Shown here piece by piece: positions 31,310-39,804 of a stretch of 64,000 nt of DNA. A model generated the notes under the pieces. The model made no database searches and was not told the origin of the DNA. It saw only the letters and a list, made by a program, of their open reading frames with translations. How positions within the stretch are numbered: position 1 is the stretch's first letter; each line of letters opens with the position of its first letter. The DNA is from Paraburkholderia sp. SOS3. GTDB lineage: Bacteria; Pseudomonadota; Gammaproteobacteria; Burkholderiales; Burkholderiaceae. The position numbers were made by a program, and so were the translations under genes. The DNA is taken from contig NZ_CP018811.1 in assembly GCF_001922345.1 (NCBI RefSeq), positions 2,294,001-2,358,000 on the forward strand, read 5' to 3'.

Positions 31310-33253
31310 TCAGCGCGTCGGGTTCATCCGGAAGTACGCGTCGAGCAGCGACGACTTGTAGACGACGCCGGTCAGCTTCGGCCGCGCGACGCTCTCGATG
31401 ACGGGCAGCCGCTCGCCCTGATGCGCGAGAAAGTGCTGCAGTGCGACGCCAAGCGGCATGTCGGGCGTGAGCACGCCGAAGTGCGGCTGCAGATAATCGG
31501 CGGCGGTGCGGGTCGACGTGTCGCGCCGCTCGATCAGATCCGACGTGATGTCCTTCAACGCGACCACGCCGAGAAAACTGCCGGTTTCGTCGGTCACGTA
31601 CAGATACTTGACCGGATATTCGAGGAACACGCGCGTCATGTCCTGCACGGTGGCGGTGGGCTGCACGACGGTCTGCGGCGGGCGGATCAGTTCGCGCATC
31701 TGCGTCGAACGCAGACGCATCCGTTCCTGCTCCTCGCGATTGCGATGCAGCGTGATGTCGTACATCGACGCATTGCCGATCGCGCGGGCGACGAAATAGG
31801 CGACCACGCACGACAGCATCAGCGGCAGCACGACCTGGTAGCTCAAGGTCATCTCGAAGATCAGCATGATCGCCATCAGCGGCGCCTGCGTCGCGCCGGC
31901 GAGGAACGCGCCCATGCCGACCATCGCATAGGCGAAATACGGCGACGTGTAGTGCGGCAGGATCGCGTGCATGCCAAGACCGAACAGCGCGCCGAGCACC
32001 GCGCCGACGAACAGCGTCGGCGTGAAGACGCCGCCGATCGCGCCCGAGCCGACCGTCGCCGCGGTGGCGATGATCTTGAACGCGAGCACGGCGACGAGCG
32101 CGGTCCACGTCCACGGCGAATGCAGGATCGAGTTGACGACGCTGTAACCGTTGCCCCAGACCTCCGGTGTCCAGACCGAAATGATGCCGACCACGAGCCC
32201 GCCGATGGCGAGCCGTATCGGCAGCGGCAGCCGGATGCGCCTGAAGGTCGCTTTCGATGCGTCGATGAGCCGCAGGAATTGCGGCGCGGCCGCGCCGCAT
32301 AGCAGGCCGAGGCCGACGAAGAGCAGCACCTCGGGGCCGGTGATGGCCGGAAACGCGGGCATTTCGTATGGCGCGTGGTAGCCGGCGAACTCGCGCATCG
32401 TGATGTTCGCGACTACCGACGAAATGACGACGGGTCCGAAGCTTTCCATCGCGATCGAGCCGAGCACGATCTCGGTGACGAAAAACGCGCCGGCGATCGG
32501 CGCGCTATACGCGGACGTGATACCGGCCGCCGCGCCGCACGCGACGAGCAGCCGCAAGCGTGGCGGATCGAGATGCACGACGCGCCCGATCAACGACGCG
32601 CACAGTGCCGCCAGTTGCACCATCGGACCTTCGCGGCCGATCGAGCCGCCGCTCGAAATCGAAAACAGCGACGACACGGTGCGCCACAGGCTCGCCTGCA
32701 CCGGCACGACGCCATCGCCGATCACGACCGCTTCCATGTAATCGGTCGTCGCCTTCTTGTCCTGCTTGCGCTGCGCGAGGACCAGCATGGCGCCGGCGAT
32801 CAGCCCGCCGGCGGCCGGCAGCCAGATTCGCGTGGTCCACGGCAGGCTGCGCGCCATTTCGACGAAGCTGCCCTCGGTGCCCGCAAAAAGCCGCTGCATG
32901 AGCGAGATGCCTTCGCGAAACGCAGCCGTCGCGAGCGCGCCGACGATACCGATGATGACCGACCAGACGAGCATCGTATGCGCATCCGAGAGCCGGAACA
33001 GTCGCGCGGCGCGGGTGCGCAGCCTGAGCAGGAACGAGAGCACGGAATAGGCAGCAGGTTCGTGGGTGTCGCGCGCAAGGATAGCATCGTGCGACGCCGC
33101 TGCGGTCTCTTCGTCCGACGGATCGCGTGCACGCGGCGCGCCGGTTTCGTTCGTCATGCCAGCCGGTACGTGCCGCGGTGTGTCCTGCGGTTCGTCCCCC
33201 GGGGTGTCCGCCGGAGACTCGTTCGTCGTGTTGTTTTGCGAAGCTCGGGTCAT
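31310..33253 (-). CDS. CLC family chloride transporter/channel with C-terminal CBS domains
   Basis: A 647-residue inner-membrane CLC protein. About 10-12 membrane helices (residues 95-500) carry the family motifs GSIGREGPMVQ with the gating Glu (about E208) and GGVFTPTLFVGA. The first motif, usually GSGIP, is altered here (GDGVVPV at about 180-186). The C-terminal 140 residues hold two CBS-type units (RPPQTVVQPTATVQDMTRVF and ADYLQPHFGVLTPDMPLGVA) that sense nucleotides in relatives. The first 65 residues are a disordered Asp/Glu/Pro/Thr-rich cytosolic extension, unusual in length. The position corresponding to the internal proton Glu of E. coli ClcA reads Ile (Glu-Ile at 261-262), so it may be an anion channel rather than a proton antiporter. 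Confidence 0.88.
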   Translation of the reverse strand: MTRASQNNTTNESPADTPGDEPQDTPRHVPAGMTNETGAPRARDPSDEETAAASHDAILARDTHEPAAYSVLSFLLRLRTRAARLFRLSDAHTMLVWSVIIGIVGALATAAFREGISLMQRLFAGTEGSFVEMARSLPWTTRIWLPAAGGLIAGAMLVLAQRKQDKKATTDYMEAVVIGDGVVPVQASLWRTVSSLFSISSGGSIGREGPMVQLAALCASLIGRVVHLDPPRLRLLVACGAAAGITSAYSAPIAGAFFVTEIVLGSIAMESFGPVVISSVVANITMREFAGYHAPYEMPAFPAITGPEVLLFVGLGLLCGAAAPQFLRLIDASKATFRRIRLPLPIRLAIGGLVVGIISVWTPEVWGNGYSVVNSILHSPWTWTALVAVLAFKIIATAATVGSGAIGGVFTPTLFVGAVLGALFGLGMHAILPHYTSPYFAYAMVGMGAFLAGATQAPLMAIMLIFEMTLSYQVVLPLMLSCVVAYFVARAIGNASMYDITLHRNREEQERMRLRSTQMRELIRPPQTVVQPTATVQDMTRVFLEYPVKYLYVTDETGSFLGVVALKDITSDLIERRDTSTRTAADYLQPHFGVLTPDMPLGVALQHFLAHQGERLPVIESVARPKLTGVVYKSSLLDAYFRMNPTR

Positions 33254-33277
33254 CTGCAGTTCTGCAGCAAAAAAAGG

Positions 33278-34015
33278 TTAACGGGTGTCCTTGTCGAGTT
33301 CCGGGTAGTGCCGGAAGATGCACGACTCGTTGTGCTCGATGCGGCGCTCCGATTCGAGATACGCGGCGATACGCGGTCGTTCGAGCACGGCGTCGTGCAG
33401 GGCGGCAAGGCGCGGGTAGTGTTTCGGGAACGTCTTCATCGCGCGCGGGAACGCGTAGTACAGGCCGTCGATCAGTTGGAACATCGACAGGTCGACGTAA
33501 GTGAGCGAGTCGCCGACGAGGTAGGCATCGCCGGCCGGGTTCTGTTTCAGCACGCGCTCGAAGTAGCCCATGAACTTCGGAATCCGCGCGTCGATGAAGT
33601 CGTGCGCGCGCACTTTTGCGGCGTCCTTCTGCTCTTCGTAGTACAGGTTGGTCGACAGCGGATGATGCGTGTCGTGCGCTTCGGCGACGACGTCCGCAAT
33701 CGTCAGTTGCAGGCCGTTGACGACGTAGCGCAGGCTGTCGACGCCGGGCGCGAGACCGTGCCGCGGGCCGAGATAGAACAGGATGTTCGCGGTCTGCGAG
33801 ATCAGCAGATCGCCGTCCTTCAGGAACGGCGGCGCGAACGGCGGATAGGGCTCGGACTTGCTGTCCATCACGGCCATCATCGCGCCGGTGCCGAGTCCGT
33901 CATGTTCGCTGCCGCGCGCCACTTCGATGTATTCGGCGCCGGCTTCCTCGAGTGCAAGCCGTACGAATTCGCCGCGTCCCTGCAATCCGTCCCAGTAAAA
34001 AAGCTCGTAAGTCAT
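33278..34015 (-). CDS. Glutathione S-transferase family protein
   Basis: A 245-residue cytosolic GST. The N-terminal thioredoxin-fold domain has YELFYWDGLQGRGEFVRLAL with the Tyr typical of sigma/mu-like classes, and the conserved cis-Pro region APPFLKDGD. ISQTANILFYLG gives the glutathione gamma-glutamyl contact (QTA in place of the usual QSxAI). The C-terminal all-helical domain includes LVGDSLTYVDLSMFQLIDGL, the N-capping box. It conjugates or reduces small electrophiles or acts in stress response; substrate unknown. It lies 24 bp upstream of the CLC gene on the same strand, so they may be co-transcribed. Confidence 0.9.
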   Translation of the reverse strand: MTYELFYWDGLQGRGEFVRLALEEAGAEYIEVARGSEHDGLGTGAMMAVMDSKSEPYPPFAPPFLKDGDLLISQTANILFYLGPRHGLAPGVDSLRYVVNGLQLTIADVVAEAHDTHHPLSTNLYYEEQKDAAKVRAHDFIDARIPKFMGYFERVLKQNPAGDAYLVGDSLTYVDLSMFQLIDGLYYAFPRAMKTFPKHYPRLAALHDAVLERPRIAAYLESERRIEHNESCIFRHYPELDKDTR

Positions 34016-34178
34016 CGGTCAGTCCTCATTCGGTGGTGTCCCGGGCGGCGCGTCGCGGTTGCGGCGCGCACGCGTCGAGTATGCCGCCACGGAACGCATG
34101 TTGCGGACCCGGGCGTTGGAGCGGGGCTGCCGTCCGCTTTGCCGCCCAATTTGCCGCGCGTGTTGCCTCGAACGCCGA

Positions 34179-34206
34179 AAGCCTCGCGCGGGGCGAGGCT
34201 TTTTTG
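34179..34206. terminator. Hairpin terminator between GST and YeiH genes
   Basis: AAGCCTCG pairs with CGAGGCTT (8 bp) around CGCGCGG-type loop; the plus side ends in TTTTTT, the minus side in only CTTTC. It lies 20 bp after the YeiH stop. It is most likely the terminator of that minus-strand gene in a weak form, or a bidirectional element. Confidence 0.6.
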
Positions 34207-34226
34207 ACGTAACGGACCCGGCATGT

Positions 34227-35342
34227 TCAGCCGAACAGGCGTTCTACTGCCCATGTGATGCCAAGACCCCCAACGAATAACCACACATAGAGAATGAGGC
34301 CCGTCAGCAGCGCGCGCGGACCGGCTTCGCGAATCTGCGCGACACGCGTTTCCATGCCGAGCGCGGTCATCGCCATCGTCAGCGCGAAGGTGTCGAGCAG
34401 GTTCAGCGTATGCGTGGCCGGGGCGGGCAGCACGTGCACCGAGTTCAGGCCGACGCACAGCAGGAAGCCGAGCGCGAACCACGGCACGGCGAGCTTGCGC
34501 GGCACGGGGTGATGCGCGCCGCCGTGCGAGCGATCGTGCGTTGCGCGATGGTGTCCCGCTTGATGAGCCGGCCCGTGAGCCGAACGGTTGACCCACAGGC
34601 CGACCGCGAGCAGCACCGGCACGAGCAGCATCACGCGCGTCATCTTGACGATGGTCGCAATATGCGTCGCTTCGGGGCTCACATTGCTGGCCGCGCCGAC
34701 GACCTGTGCGACTTCGTGAATCGTGCCGCCGAAGAAGAGCCCGGCGCCGACCGTATCGAGATGCAGCCAGCCGGCGCGCATGAGCGCCGGGTAGAGGAAC
34801 ATCGACAGCGTGCCGAACAGCACGACGCTGCCGACCGCCATCGCGCTCTTGTGCGGCTTCGACTGCAGCGTCGATTCGAACGCCAGCACGGCCGCCGCGC
34901 CGCAAATCGCGCTGCCGGCCGCGGTGAGCAGCGCGGTGTCGCGATCGAGCTTCATCAGCTTCATGCCGGCCCACGTGCCGACGGCGAGCGTGCTGACGAC
35001 GATCAGCACCGATTCGGCGAGGCCGGGCAGCCCGACTTGCGCGATCTCCTGCAGGCTCACGCGCAGACCGAAAAACGCTACCGCGATGCGCAACAGTTTG
35101 CGCGCCGAAAAATTGACGCCGGCCGCCCAGCTGGCGGGCATGCCGTCGCGCAATACATTGCCGTAAGCGGCGCCTGCGACGATGCCGACGATCAGCGGGC
35201 TCAGGCCCAGCGCGGCGATGGTCGGCAGCGACGCGACGCTCGTCACCGCGGCGGCGAAAAGCGCGACGAACAGGATGCCGTTCAACTGTCCGCGCGTGGA
35301 CGGCGCGGCGACCGGAGAGGCGTGAAGATTGACTGTGGACAT
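34227..35342 (-). CDS. yeiH: YeiH-type (UPF0324) putative sulfate exporter
   Basis: A 371-residue inner-membrane protein of the YeiH/UPF0324 family, about ten hydrophobic segments. Family motifs seen are GLSPLIVGIVAGAAYGN, FSARKLLRIAVAFFGLRVSL, and TAAGSAICGAAAVLA, and FFGGTIHEVAQVVGA. Relatives are linked to export of sulfur-containing compounds and to sulfite/sulfate response. A loop at residues 256-278 is unusually His-rich (eight His in 23 residues), which may bind metal. The divergent LysR gene is the typical regulator partner. Start MSTVNLHASP is at 35342; the divergent promoter region separates it from the LysR gene. Confidence 0.88.
   Translation of the reverse strand: MSTVNLHASPVAAPSTRGQLNGILFVALFAAAVTSVASLPTIAALGLSPLIVGIVAGAAYGNVLRDGMPASWAAGVNFSARKLLRIAVAFFGLRVSLQEIAQVGLPGLAESVLIVVSTLAVGTWAGMKLMKLDRDTALLTAAGSAICGAAAVLAFESTLQSKPHKSAMAVGSVVLFGTLSMFLYPALMRAGWLHLDTVGAGLFFGGTIHEVAQVVGAASNVSPEATHIATIVKMTRVMLLVPVLLAVGLWVNRSAHGPAHQAGHHRATHDRSHGGAHHPVPRKLAVPWFALGFLLCVGLNSVHVLPAPATHTLNLLDTFALTMAMTALGMETRVAQIREAGPRALLTGLILYVWLFVGGLGITWAVERLFG
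34509..34577 (-). other. Histidine-rich loop inside the YeiH protein
   Basis: Codons for residues 256-278 of YeiH: eight His among Gly, Ala, Arg and Ser. Such loops in transporters can bind Zn, Ni or Cu. It is an insertion compared with the compact relatives I know; the binding role is inferred. Confidence 0.55.
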
Positions 35343-35365
35343 GGCGGATCAGGCTCGGTGAGTGG

Positions 35366-35383
35366 GCTGAGACGTGTCTCAGC
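35366..35383. promoter_or_regulatory. 18-bp inverted repeat in the yeiH-LysR promoter region
   Basis: GCTGAGAC, 2-nt spacer, GTCTCAGC: perfect 8-bp arms, 24 bp before the yeiH start. Likely an operator or 5'-UTR hairpin of yeiH. Confidence 0.6.
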
Positions 35384-35419
35384 GATGGCCTAATCCTAAA
35401 TTCAATATATCGATATGAG

Positions 35420-35431
35420 AAATCGCGATTT
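35420..35431. promoter_or_regulatory. Perfect 12-bp palindrome AAATCGCGATTT
   Basis: It lies midway between the divergent starts (35342 and 35471) in AT-rich sequence. A binding site for the LysR regulator is likely; T-N11-A pairs also occur around it. Confidence 0.5.
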
Positions 35432-35470
35432 GTGACGTAATATATAGGTCAAACTGATATTTGACTCCCC

Positions 35471-36355
35471 ATGACCCCCGATCAGCTTATAACGTTCGCG
35501 GCTGTCGCCGAGCACCGCAACATCAGCCGCGCATCGGTCGCGCTTCATTTGTCGCAGCCGGCCGTCTCGGGTCAACTGCGTCAGCTGCAGGACGAATTCG
35601 GCGAGCCGCTGTATTTGCGCGATGGGCGCGGCGTGCGCCTGACGCCTGCGGGCGAGCAACTGGCGAGCTACGCGGCGCGTTTGCGCGACACCTGGCGCCA
35701 GGCGCATGCGTACCGCGACGCGCTGCGCGGCATGGAGCGCGGCACGCTGCGCATCGGCGCGAGCACGACGCCAGCGAGCTACCTGCTGCCGTATCTGATC
35801 GCGGCGTTCCAGCGCGCGTATCCGGACGTGACGCTGCATACGGCGGGCGGCAACACGTCGGAGATCGTCGGGAATCTGGGCTCGCTCGACATTGCGTTGA
35901 TCGAGGGCGTCGTCGGACCCGATCTGCCGCCCGATACGGCCGTGCATCCGTGGCGCGAAGACGAAATCGTCGCGATCATGCCGCGCACGCATGCGCTCGC
36001 GGAGAACGGGCGCGGGCAGGGCGTCTCGCTGGCGCAATTGAGTGCCGAGCCCGTGGTGCTGCGCGAGGAGGGCTCCGGCGTGCGGCAGCTGGTCGAGCGC
36101 GCGTTCGCCGACGCCGGCCTGCCGGTGCGCGTGGTGCTCGAAATCGCCGGCGTCGAAGGTGTGAAGGAGGCCGTGCGCGCGGGAATGGGCATCAGCTTCG
36201 TGTCGGCGATGTCGATGCGTCATGAAGACGACGCGCTATGCCGCTGCTCGTTTGCGCCGCAGCTCACGCGCCGCCTGTCGATTCTCGTGCCGCATGCGAG
36301 TGCGCCGTCGCGGCTCGTCGGGCGGTTTCTCGAGATGTGTCTCGCGCAAAGCTGA
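35471..36355 (+). CDS. LysR family regulator, YeiE type, divergent from yeiH
   Basis: A 294-residue LysR regulator of normal length. The DNA-binding domain (residues 1-65) has SVALHLSQPAVSGQLRQLQD and the following GEPLYLRDGRGVRLT. The effector domain follows (about 90-294). Divergent pairing with yeiH is the known yeiE-yeiH arrangement, and YeiE activates yeiH in response to sulfite or other signals in enterobacteria. Start ATG at 35471 begins MTPDQLITFAAVAEH, the usual LysR opening. Confidence 0.9.
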   Translation: MTPDQLITFAAVAEHRNISRASVALHLSQPAVSGQLRQLQDEFGEPLYLRDGRGVRLTPAGEQLASYAARLRDTWRQAHAYRDALRGMERGTLRIGASTTPASYLLPYLIAAFQRAYPDVTLHTAGGNTSEIVGNLGSLDIALIEGVVGPDLPPDTAVHPWREDEIVAIMPRTHALAENGRGQGVSLAQLSAEPVVLREEGSGVRQLVERAFADAGLPVRVVLEIAGVEGVKEAVRAGMGISFVSAMSMRHEDDALCRCSFAPQLTRRLSILVPHASAPSRLVGRFLEMCLAQS

Positions 36356-36512
36356 GCGGCGCGGACCGGCGCGTCTGCGTTCGCCGGTGCCTATGTCGCC
36401 GTGACGTTGCCATGACGTTGCCGTCGCCATCGGAATGGCGCGCCGCGCCGGTCTGCGGCATCCTACGCGTTCACGAGCGCATCGCTCACCCCTCCACAGC
36501 CAGGAACCCTCG

Positions 36513-37481
36513 ATGAAAAGCAGGATCGTCGTCTACAAGCCGTTGCCCGAAGATGTGCTCGCTTATCTGCGCGAGCATGCGGATGTGATCGAGGTCGACG
36601 CATCGAACCACGATGCGTTCGTCGCCGCGCTGCGCGACGCTCACGGCGCGATCGGCTCGACGGTGAAGATCACGCCCGCGATGATCGACGGCGCGACGCA
36701 CCTGAAAGCGTTATCGACGATCTCCGTCGGCTACGACGCATTCGACGTCGCCGACCTCACGCGGCGCGGCATCGTGCTCGCGCATACGCCGGACGTGCTG
36801 ACCGAATCGACGGCGGACACCGTGTTCGCGCTGATCCTCGCGACCGCGCGCCGCGTCGTCGAACTCGCCGGCTGGGTCAGCGCCGGGAAGTGGTCGCAAA
36901 GCGTCGGGCCCGAGCAGTTCGGCGTCGACGTGCAGGGCAAGAGGCTCGGCATCGTCGGGCTCGGGCGTATCGGCGGCGCGGTGGCGCGGCGTGCCGCGCT
37001 CGGCTTCAACATGAGCGTGCTGTACGCGAACCGCTCGGCGAACCCCGAAGCGGAACGGCAATATGGCGCGCGGCGCGTCGAGCTCGATACGCTGCTCGCC
37101 GAGGCGGACTTCGTATGCCTGCAGGTGCCGCTGTCGGAAGAAACGCGCCATATGATCGGCGCGCCGCAACTGAAGGCGATGAAGAAGACCGCGATCCTGA
37201 TCAACGCGGCGCGCGGTCCGGTCGTCGACGAAGCGGCGCTGATCGAAGCGTTGCGAGCGGGGACGATTCTCGCGGCCGGCCTCGACGTGTTCGAACAGGA
37301 GCCGATCGCCGCCGATTCGCCGCTGCTTACGATGCGCAATGTGGTCGCGCTGCCGCATATCGGCTCGGCCACGCACGAAACGCGGCACGCGATGGCGCGC
37401 TGTGCGGCCGAAAATCTGATCGGCGCGCTCGACGGTACGCTCGCGCGCAATATCGTCAACCGCGAAGTGCTGCGAGGGTGA
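36513..37481 (+). CDS. D-2-hydroxyacid dehydrogenase (glyoxylate/hydroxypyruvate or 2-ketogluconate reductase type)
   Basis: A 322-residue NAD(P)H-dependent D-2-hydroxyacid dehydrogenase. The Rossmann motif is VGLGRIGGAVARRA; the catalytic Arg is in LINAARGPVVDEAAL, the catalytic Glu in GLDVFEQEP, the catalytic His in ALPHIGSATHETR. It interconverts a 2-ketoacid and a D-2-hydroxyacid; hydroxypyruvate, glyoxylate or 2-ketogluconate are all possible. Start MKSRIVVYKP at 36513. It lies 158 bp after the LysR gene on the same strand and is probably transcribed independently. Confidence 0.92.
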   Translation: MKSRIVVYKPLPEDVLAYLREHADVIEVDASNHDAFVAALRDAHGAIGSTVKITPAMIDGATHLKALSTISVGYDAFDVADLTRRGIVLAHTPDVLTESTADTVFALILATARRVVELAGWVSAGKWSQSVGPEQFGVDVQGKRLGIVGLGRIGGAVARRAALGFNMSVLYANRSANPEAERQYGARRVELDTLLAEADFVCLQVPLSEETRHMIGAPQLKAMKKTAILINAARGPVVDEAALIEALRAGTILAAGLDVFEQEPIAADSPLLTMRNVVALPHIGSATHETRHAMARCAAENLIGALDGTLARNIVNREVLRG

Positions 37482-37729
37482 GTCCGAGGTGCCGGTCCCG
37501 CTTTCGGCTTTCGACCGGGGCGGGCATGCGCGCGCCGCGCCCGGAACGGATCGGACGCGCATCGACTTTGCGATGATCTGCGATCATTCGGGCTGCGGCG
37601 CACTGCCCGAGGCGACCTGAAGCGGCTATCCGGGCGCGCAGCCCGGCCCGGCCGCCGGATATCGTTGCGGGTCCGCCCGCAGCCGATCGACCGCCATTCC
37701 CCGATTTCCCGCTTTTTGTAAGGAAGCTC

Positions 37730-38590
37730 ATGCCTGCTGCACCGTCCGTTGCACTGCCCGTCGCGCCATTGACGCTCGCTTGCCTGATTGCCGCGACGCT
37801 TTTTATGGCCGCGCTGCCGTTCATCCTTTATATGCGGCTGCGCAAGCCGCTCGAACTCGACCGGCGCGCCGCGATCCTCGGTATCGGCGTGTTCGCGCTG
37901 TTTGCGATGCTGATCGAGCGCGGCGTGAACGACCTTCTGCTGAGGGCGAGCCCGACCGTCGCGGGCTGGCTTCAGAACCCGACGGTCTTCGTGATCGTCG
38001 GCGTGCTGTCGATCGGCATTTGCCAGGAAGTCGGGCGATACATCGGCATGCGCTGGCTTTTCAGACGCGCTTCGAGAAAGGAAAGCGCCGCAGCGGCAGC
38101 CTCGCCGTCGCGCGAGCCGAACGCGCTTGCTTACGGTCTCGGCCATGGCGGTGCCGAGCTGTGGTTCACCGGGGTGATCGTGCAGATGCAATGGATCGTG
38201 TTTGCGTGGCTCGAAGACACGGGGCGGCTCGGCAGCGCACTGTCCGGTTTGCCGCTCGATACGCTGATGCGCATCCATCTGCTCGTCGTGAGCCTGACGC
38301 CGGCCGCGGCGGGCGTGTTCATGATCGAGCGCGGCGCGGCGCTCGTATTTCAGCTCGGCCTGTCGGTGCTGATGTGGCGCGGCGTGCGCGCCGGCTCGAT
38401 CGCGGTGCTGCCGCTTGCGATCGCGGTGCATGCATTGCTCGAAGTGCCGGCGGCGTTGTCGCAGACGCAAGCGTTGCCGCTCGTGGTCGTCGATACGATC
38501 TATGTGCTGCTCGCCGTGCCGGTTGCGATCGGCCTCGTGCGGGTGTTTCGGCGCGACGCACAGGCATTGCAAGCGGCGCGCAAGGGCTGA
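37730..38590 (+). CDS. YhfC-type intramembrane metalloprotease
   Basis: A 286-residue inner-membrane protein with about seven or eight hydrophobic segments, of the YhfC/glutamic-type (CPBP-like) membrane protease group. The likely metal-binding motifs are CQEVGRYIGMRW (Glu) and YGLGHGGAELWFTG (His and Glu in GHGGAE). Members are often proposed to cleave peptides within the membrane or to take part in bacteriocin-type immunity. Start MPAAPSVALPVAP at 37730 leads into the first membrane segment (LACLIAATLFMAALPFILYM). No clear operon partner. Function unproven. Confidence 0.8.
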   Translation: MPAAPSVALPVAPLTLACLIAATLFMAALPFILYMRLRKPLELDRRAAILGIGVFALFAMLIERGVNDLLLRASPTVAGWLQNPTVFVIVGVLSIGICQEVGRYIGMRWLFRRASRKESAAAAASPSREPNALAYGLGHGGAELWFTGVIVQMQWIVFAWLEDTGRLGSALSGLPLDTLMRIHLLVVSLTPAAAGVFMIERGAALVFQLGLSVLMWRGVRAGSIAVLPLAIAVHALLEVPAALSQTQALPLVVVDTIYVLLAVPVAIGLVRVFRRDAQALQAARKG

Positions 38591-38664
38591 GCGCCACGCG
38601 CGGCAAAGGCAAAGGCAAGGATCCGGACAGCGCCACCGCTCATTCAATTATCCCGACACACGAT

Positions 38665-39033
38665 ATGGAAGCCTATCAATACGAGTGCGCCAGCGCAGAC
38701 ATCGAAGAACTCGCGCGCGTGATCAGCGACCTGTTCCCCGATCAGACCCGTTTCGTCGAACGGCCCGCGGATGAGCACGGCACGCCGGTGCTGACCGTGC
38801 AATGGGTCGCGATGCGCTTTGGCGCGACCGCGCGCCGGATCACGATGAGCATCGTGATTGCGCCGCCCACGCTCGCGCGTTATCGCGCCATGCCGGCGCG
38901 GGCGCGCGCACGCAGCTTTGCGGTGCTGCGCGCGTTTGTCGAAGCGTCGCTGGGGTCGCTCGAAGAGCAATACGCGAATGGCGAGGCGGTGCCGCGCGAA
39001 GTGACGGTTGAACTCGGGGACGAGTTCGCCTGA
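38665..39033 (+). CDS. Small hypothetical protein (possibly DUF3022-like)
   Basis: A 122-residue cytosolic protein. A predicted alpha/beta fold: EAYQYECASADIEELARVIS, LTVQWVAMRFGATARRITMS, then a helix FAVLRAFVEASLGSLEEQYA and an acidic end. It resembles small DUF3022-type proteins of Burkholderia, but I cannot confirm the family. Start ATG at 38665; it follows the YhfC gene by 74 bp on the same strand. Function unknown. Confidence 0.6.
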   Translation: MEAYQYECASADIEELARVISDLFPDQTRFVERPADEHGTPVLTVQWVAMRFGATARRITMSIVIAPPTLARYRAMPARARARSFAVLRAFVEASLGSLEEQYANGEAVPREVTVELGDEFA

Positions 39034-39078
39034 GCGCGCGAGCGCGATCGTGCGCGGCACGCACGGCGAGCGCGAGTT

Positions 39079-39516
39079 TTACGATGCACGGCGATAGACC
39101 TTCGCAAAGCGTGCGGCCTGTACGACACCGTAGTCGCCGGGCGCATATTGCATCACCCAGTCGCCGGCTGCGCCTCGAAGCAGATCGCCGCCAGAGGCCG
39201 TGCGCGCAAGCGAAAACGCCTGAGCCATTTGCCTCGCGAGCACGACGGCCGGGCGATTGCGATAAGCGCCTCGCGACCCGTGCGGCGTGGCGGGATCGGC
39301 GGGTGCGTATTTAGCGTCGAAGCGATCGCGTGACACGACCCAGCGCTCGCCGTTCGAGCCGGTGATCAGCGCGTCACCGGCCTCATAGCGGTTCGGACCT
39401 TCGAGACTCATCAGCTGGCCGGCGTCTGCTGCAAATTCCACCGTCACCGTTTCGTCCTTTACGACGCGCTGTGCAAACGGGTCGGTGCGCAAATCGAGGT
39501 TCGTCAGTTCGATCAT
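39079..39516 (-). CDS. PGDYG-motif small protein
   Basis: A 145-residue protein with the PGDYG signature in MQYAPGDYGVVQAARFAKVY near the C-terminus. A related unit (YEAGDALITGSNGERWVVSR followed by DRFDAKY) occurs earlier, so the protein is an internal duplicate of a small domain also found in short YgiW-like or PGDYG proteins. No signal or membrane segment. Function unknown. It is convergent with the small gene at 38665-39033. Confidence 0.7.
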   Translation of the reverse strand: MIELTNLDLRTDPFAQRVVKDETVTVEFAADAGQLMSLEGPNRYEAGDALITGSNGERWVVSRDRFDAKYAPADPATPHGSRGAYRNRPAVVLARQMAQAFSLARTASGGDLLRGAAGDWVMQYAPGDYGVVQAARFAKVYRRAS

Positions 39517-39804
39517 GACGGTCTTGTCAAGAATGGAGGAAAGCGGGCGGCTCGCGCAGCCCGGACCCGCATGATGCCAGATTGATTGCAGGCGTTAGCG
39601 TTCTCGAATAATCGCGTAACGATAGCGTCCGCGCAAAACGTTCGGGGAAGGGCTCACGAACGCGCCAACAAAAACGCCTGCCGTTCGAGGCAGGCGTTCA
39701 TTCGGATTGCCACCGCAGGCGGCTGCTTGCGCTTTAGCGAGCGCCCGGCGTATGCGCACGTAGCGCCGCGTAATGCCGCAGGTGCTGTGAAGCGGACCTG
39801 TCGA
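39517..39804. other. Intergenic stretch with terminator of the Spy-like gene
   Basis: 288 bp containing the minus-strand terminator at 39667-39696 and the upstream side of the PGDYG gene. Nothing else seen. Confidence 0.5.
39667..39696 (-). terminator. Rho-independent terminator of the Spy-like gene
   Basis: On the minus strand AACGCCTGCC pairs perfectly with GGCAGGCGTT (10 bp), 6-nt loop, followed by five T. It lies 108 bp after the stop. Confidence 0.85.
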
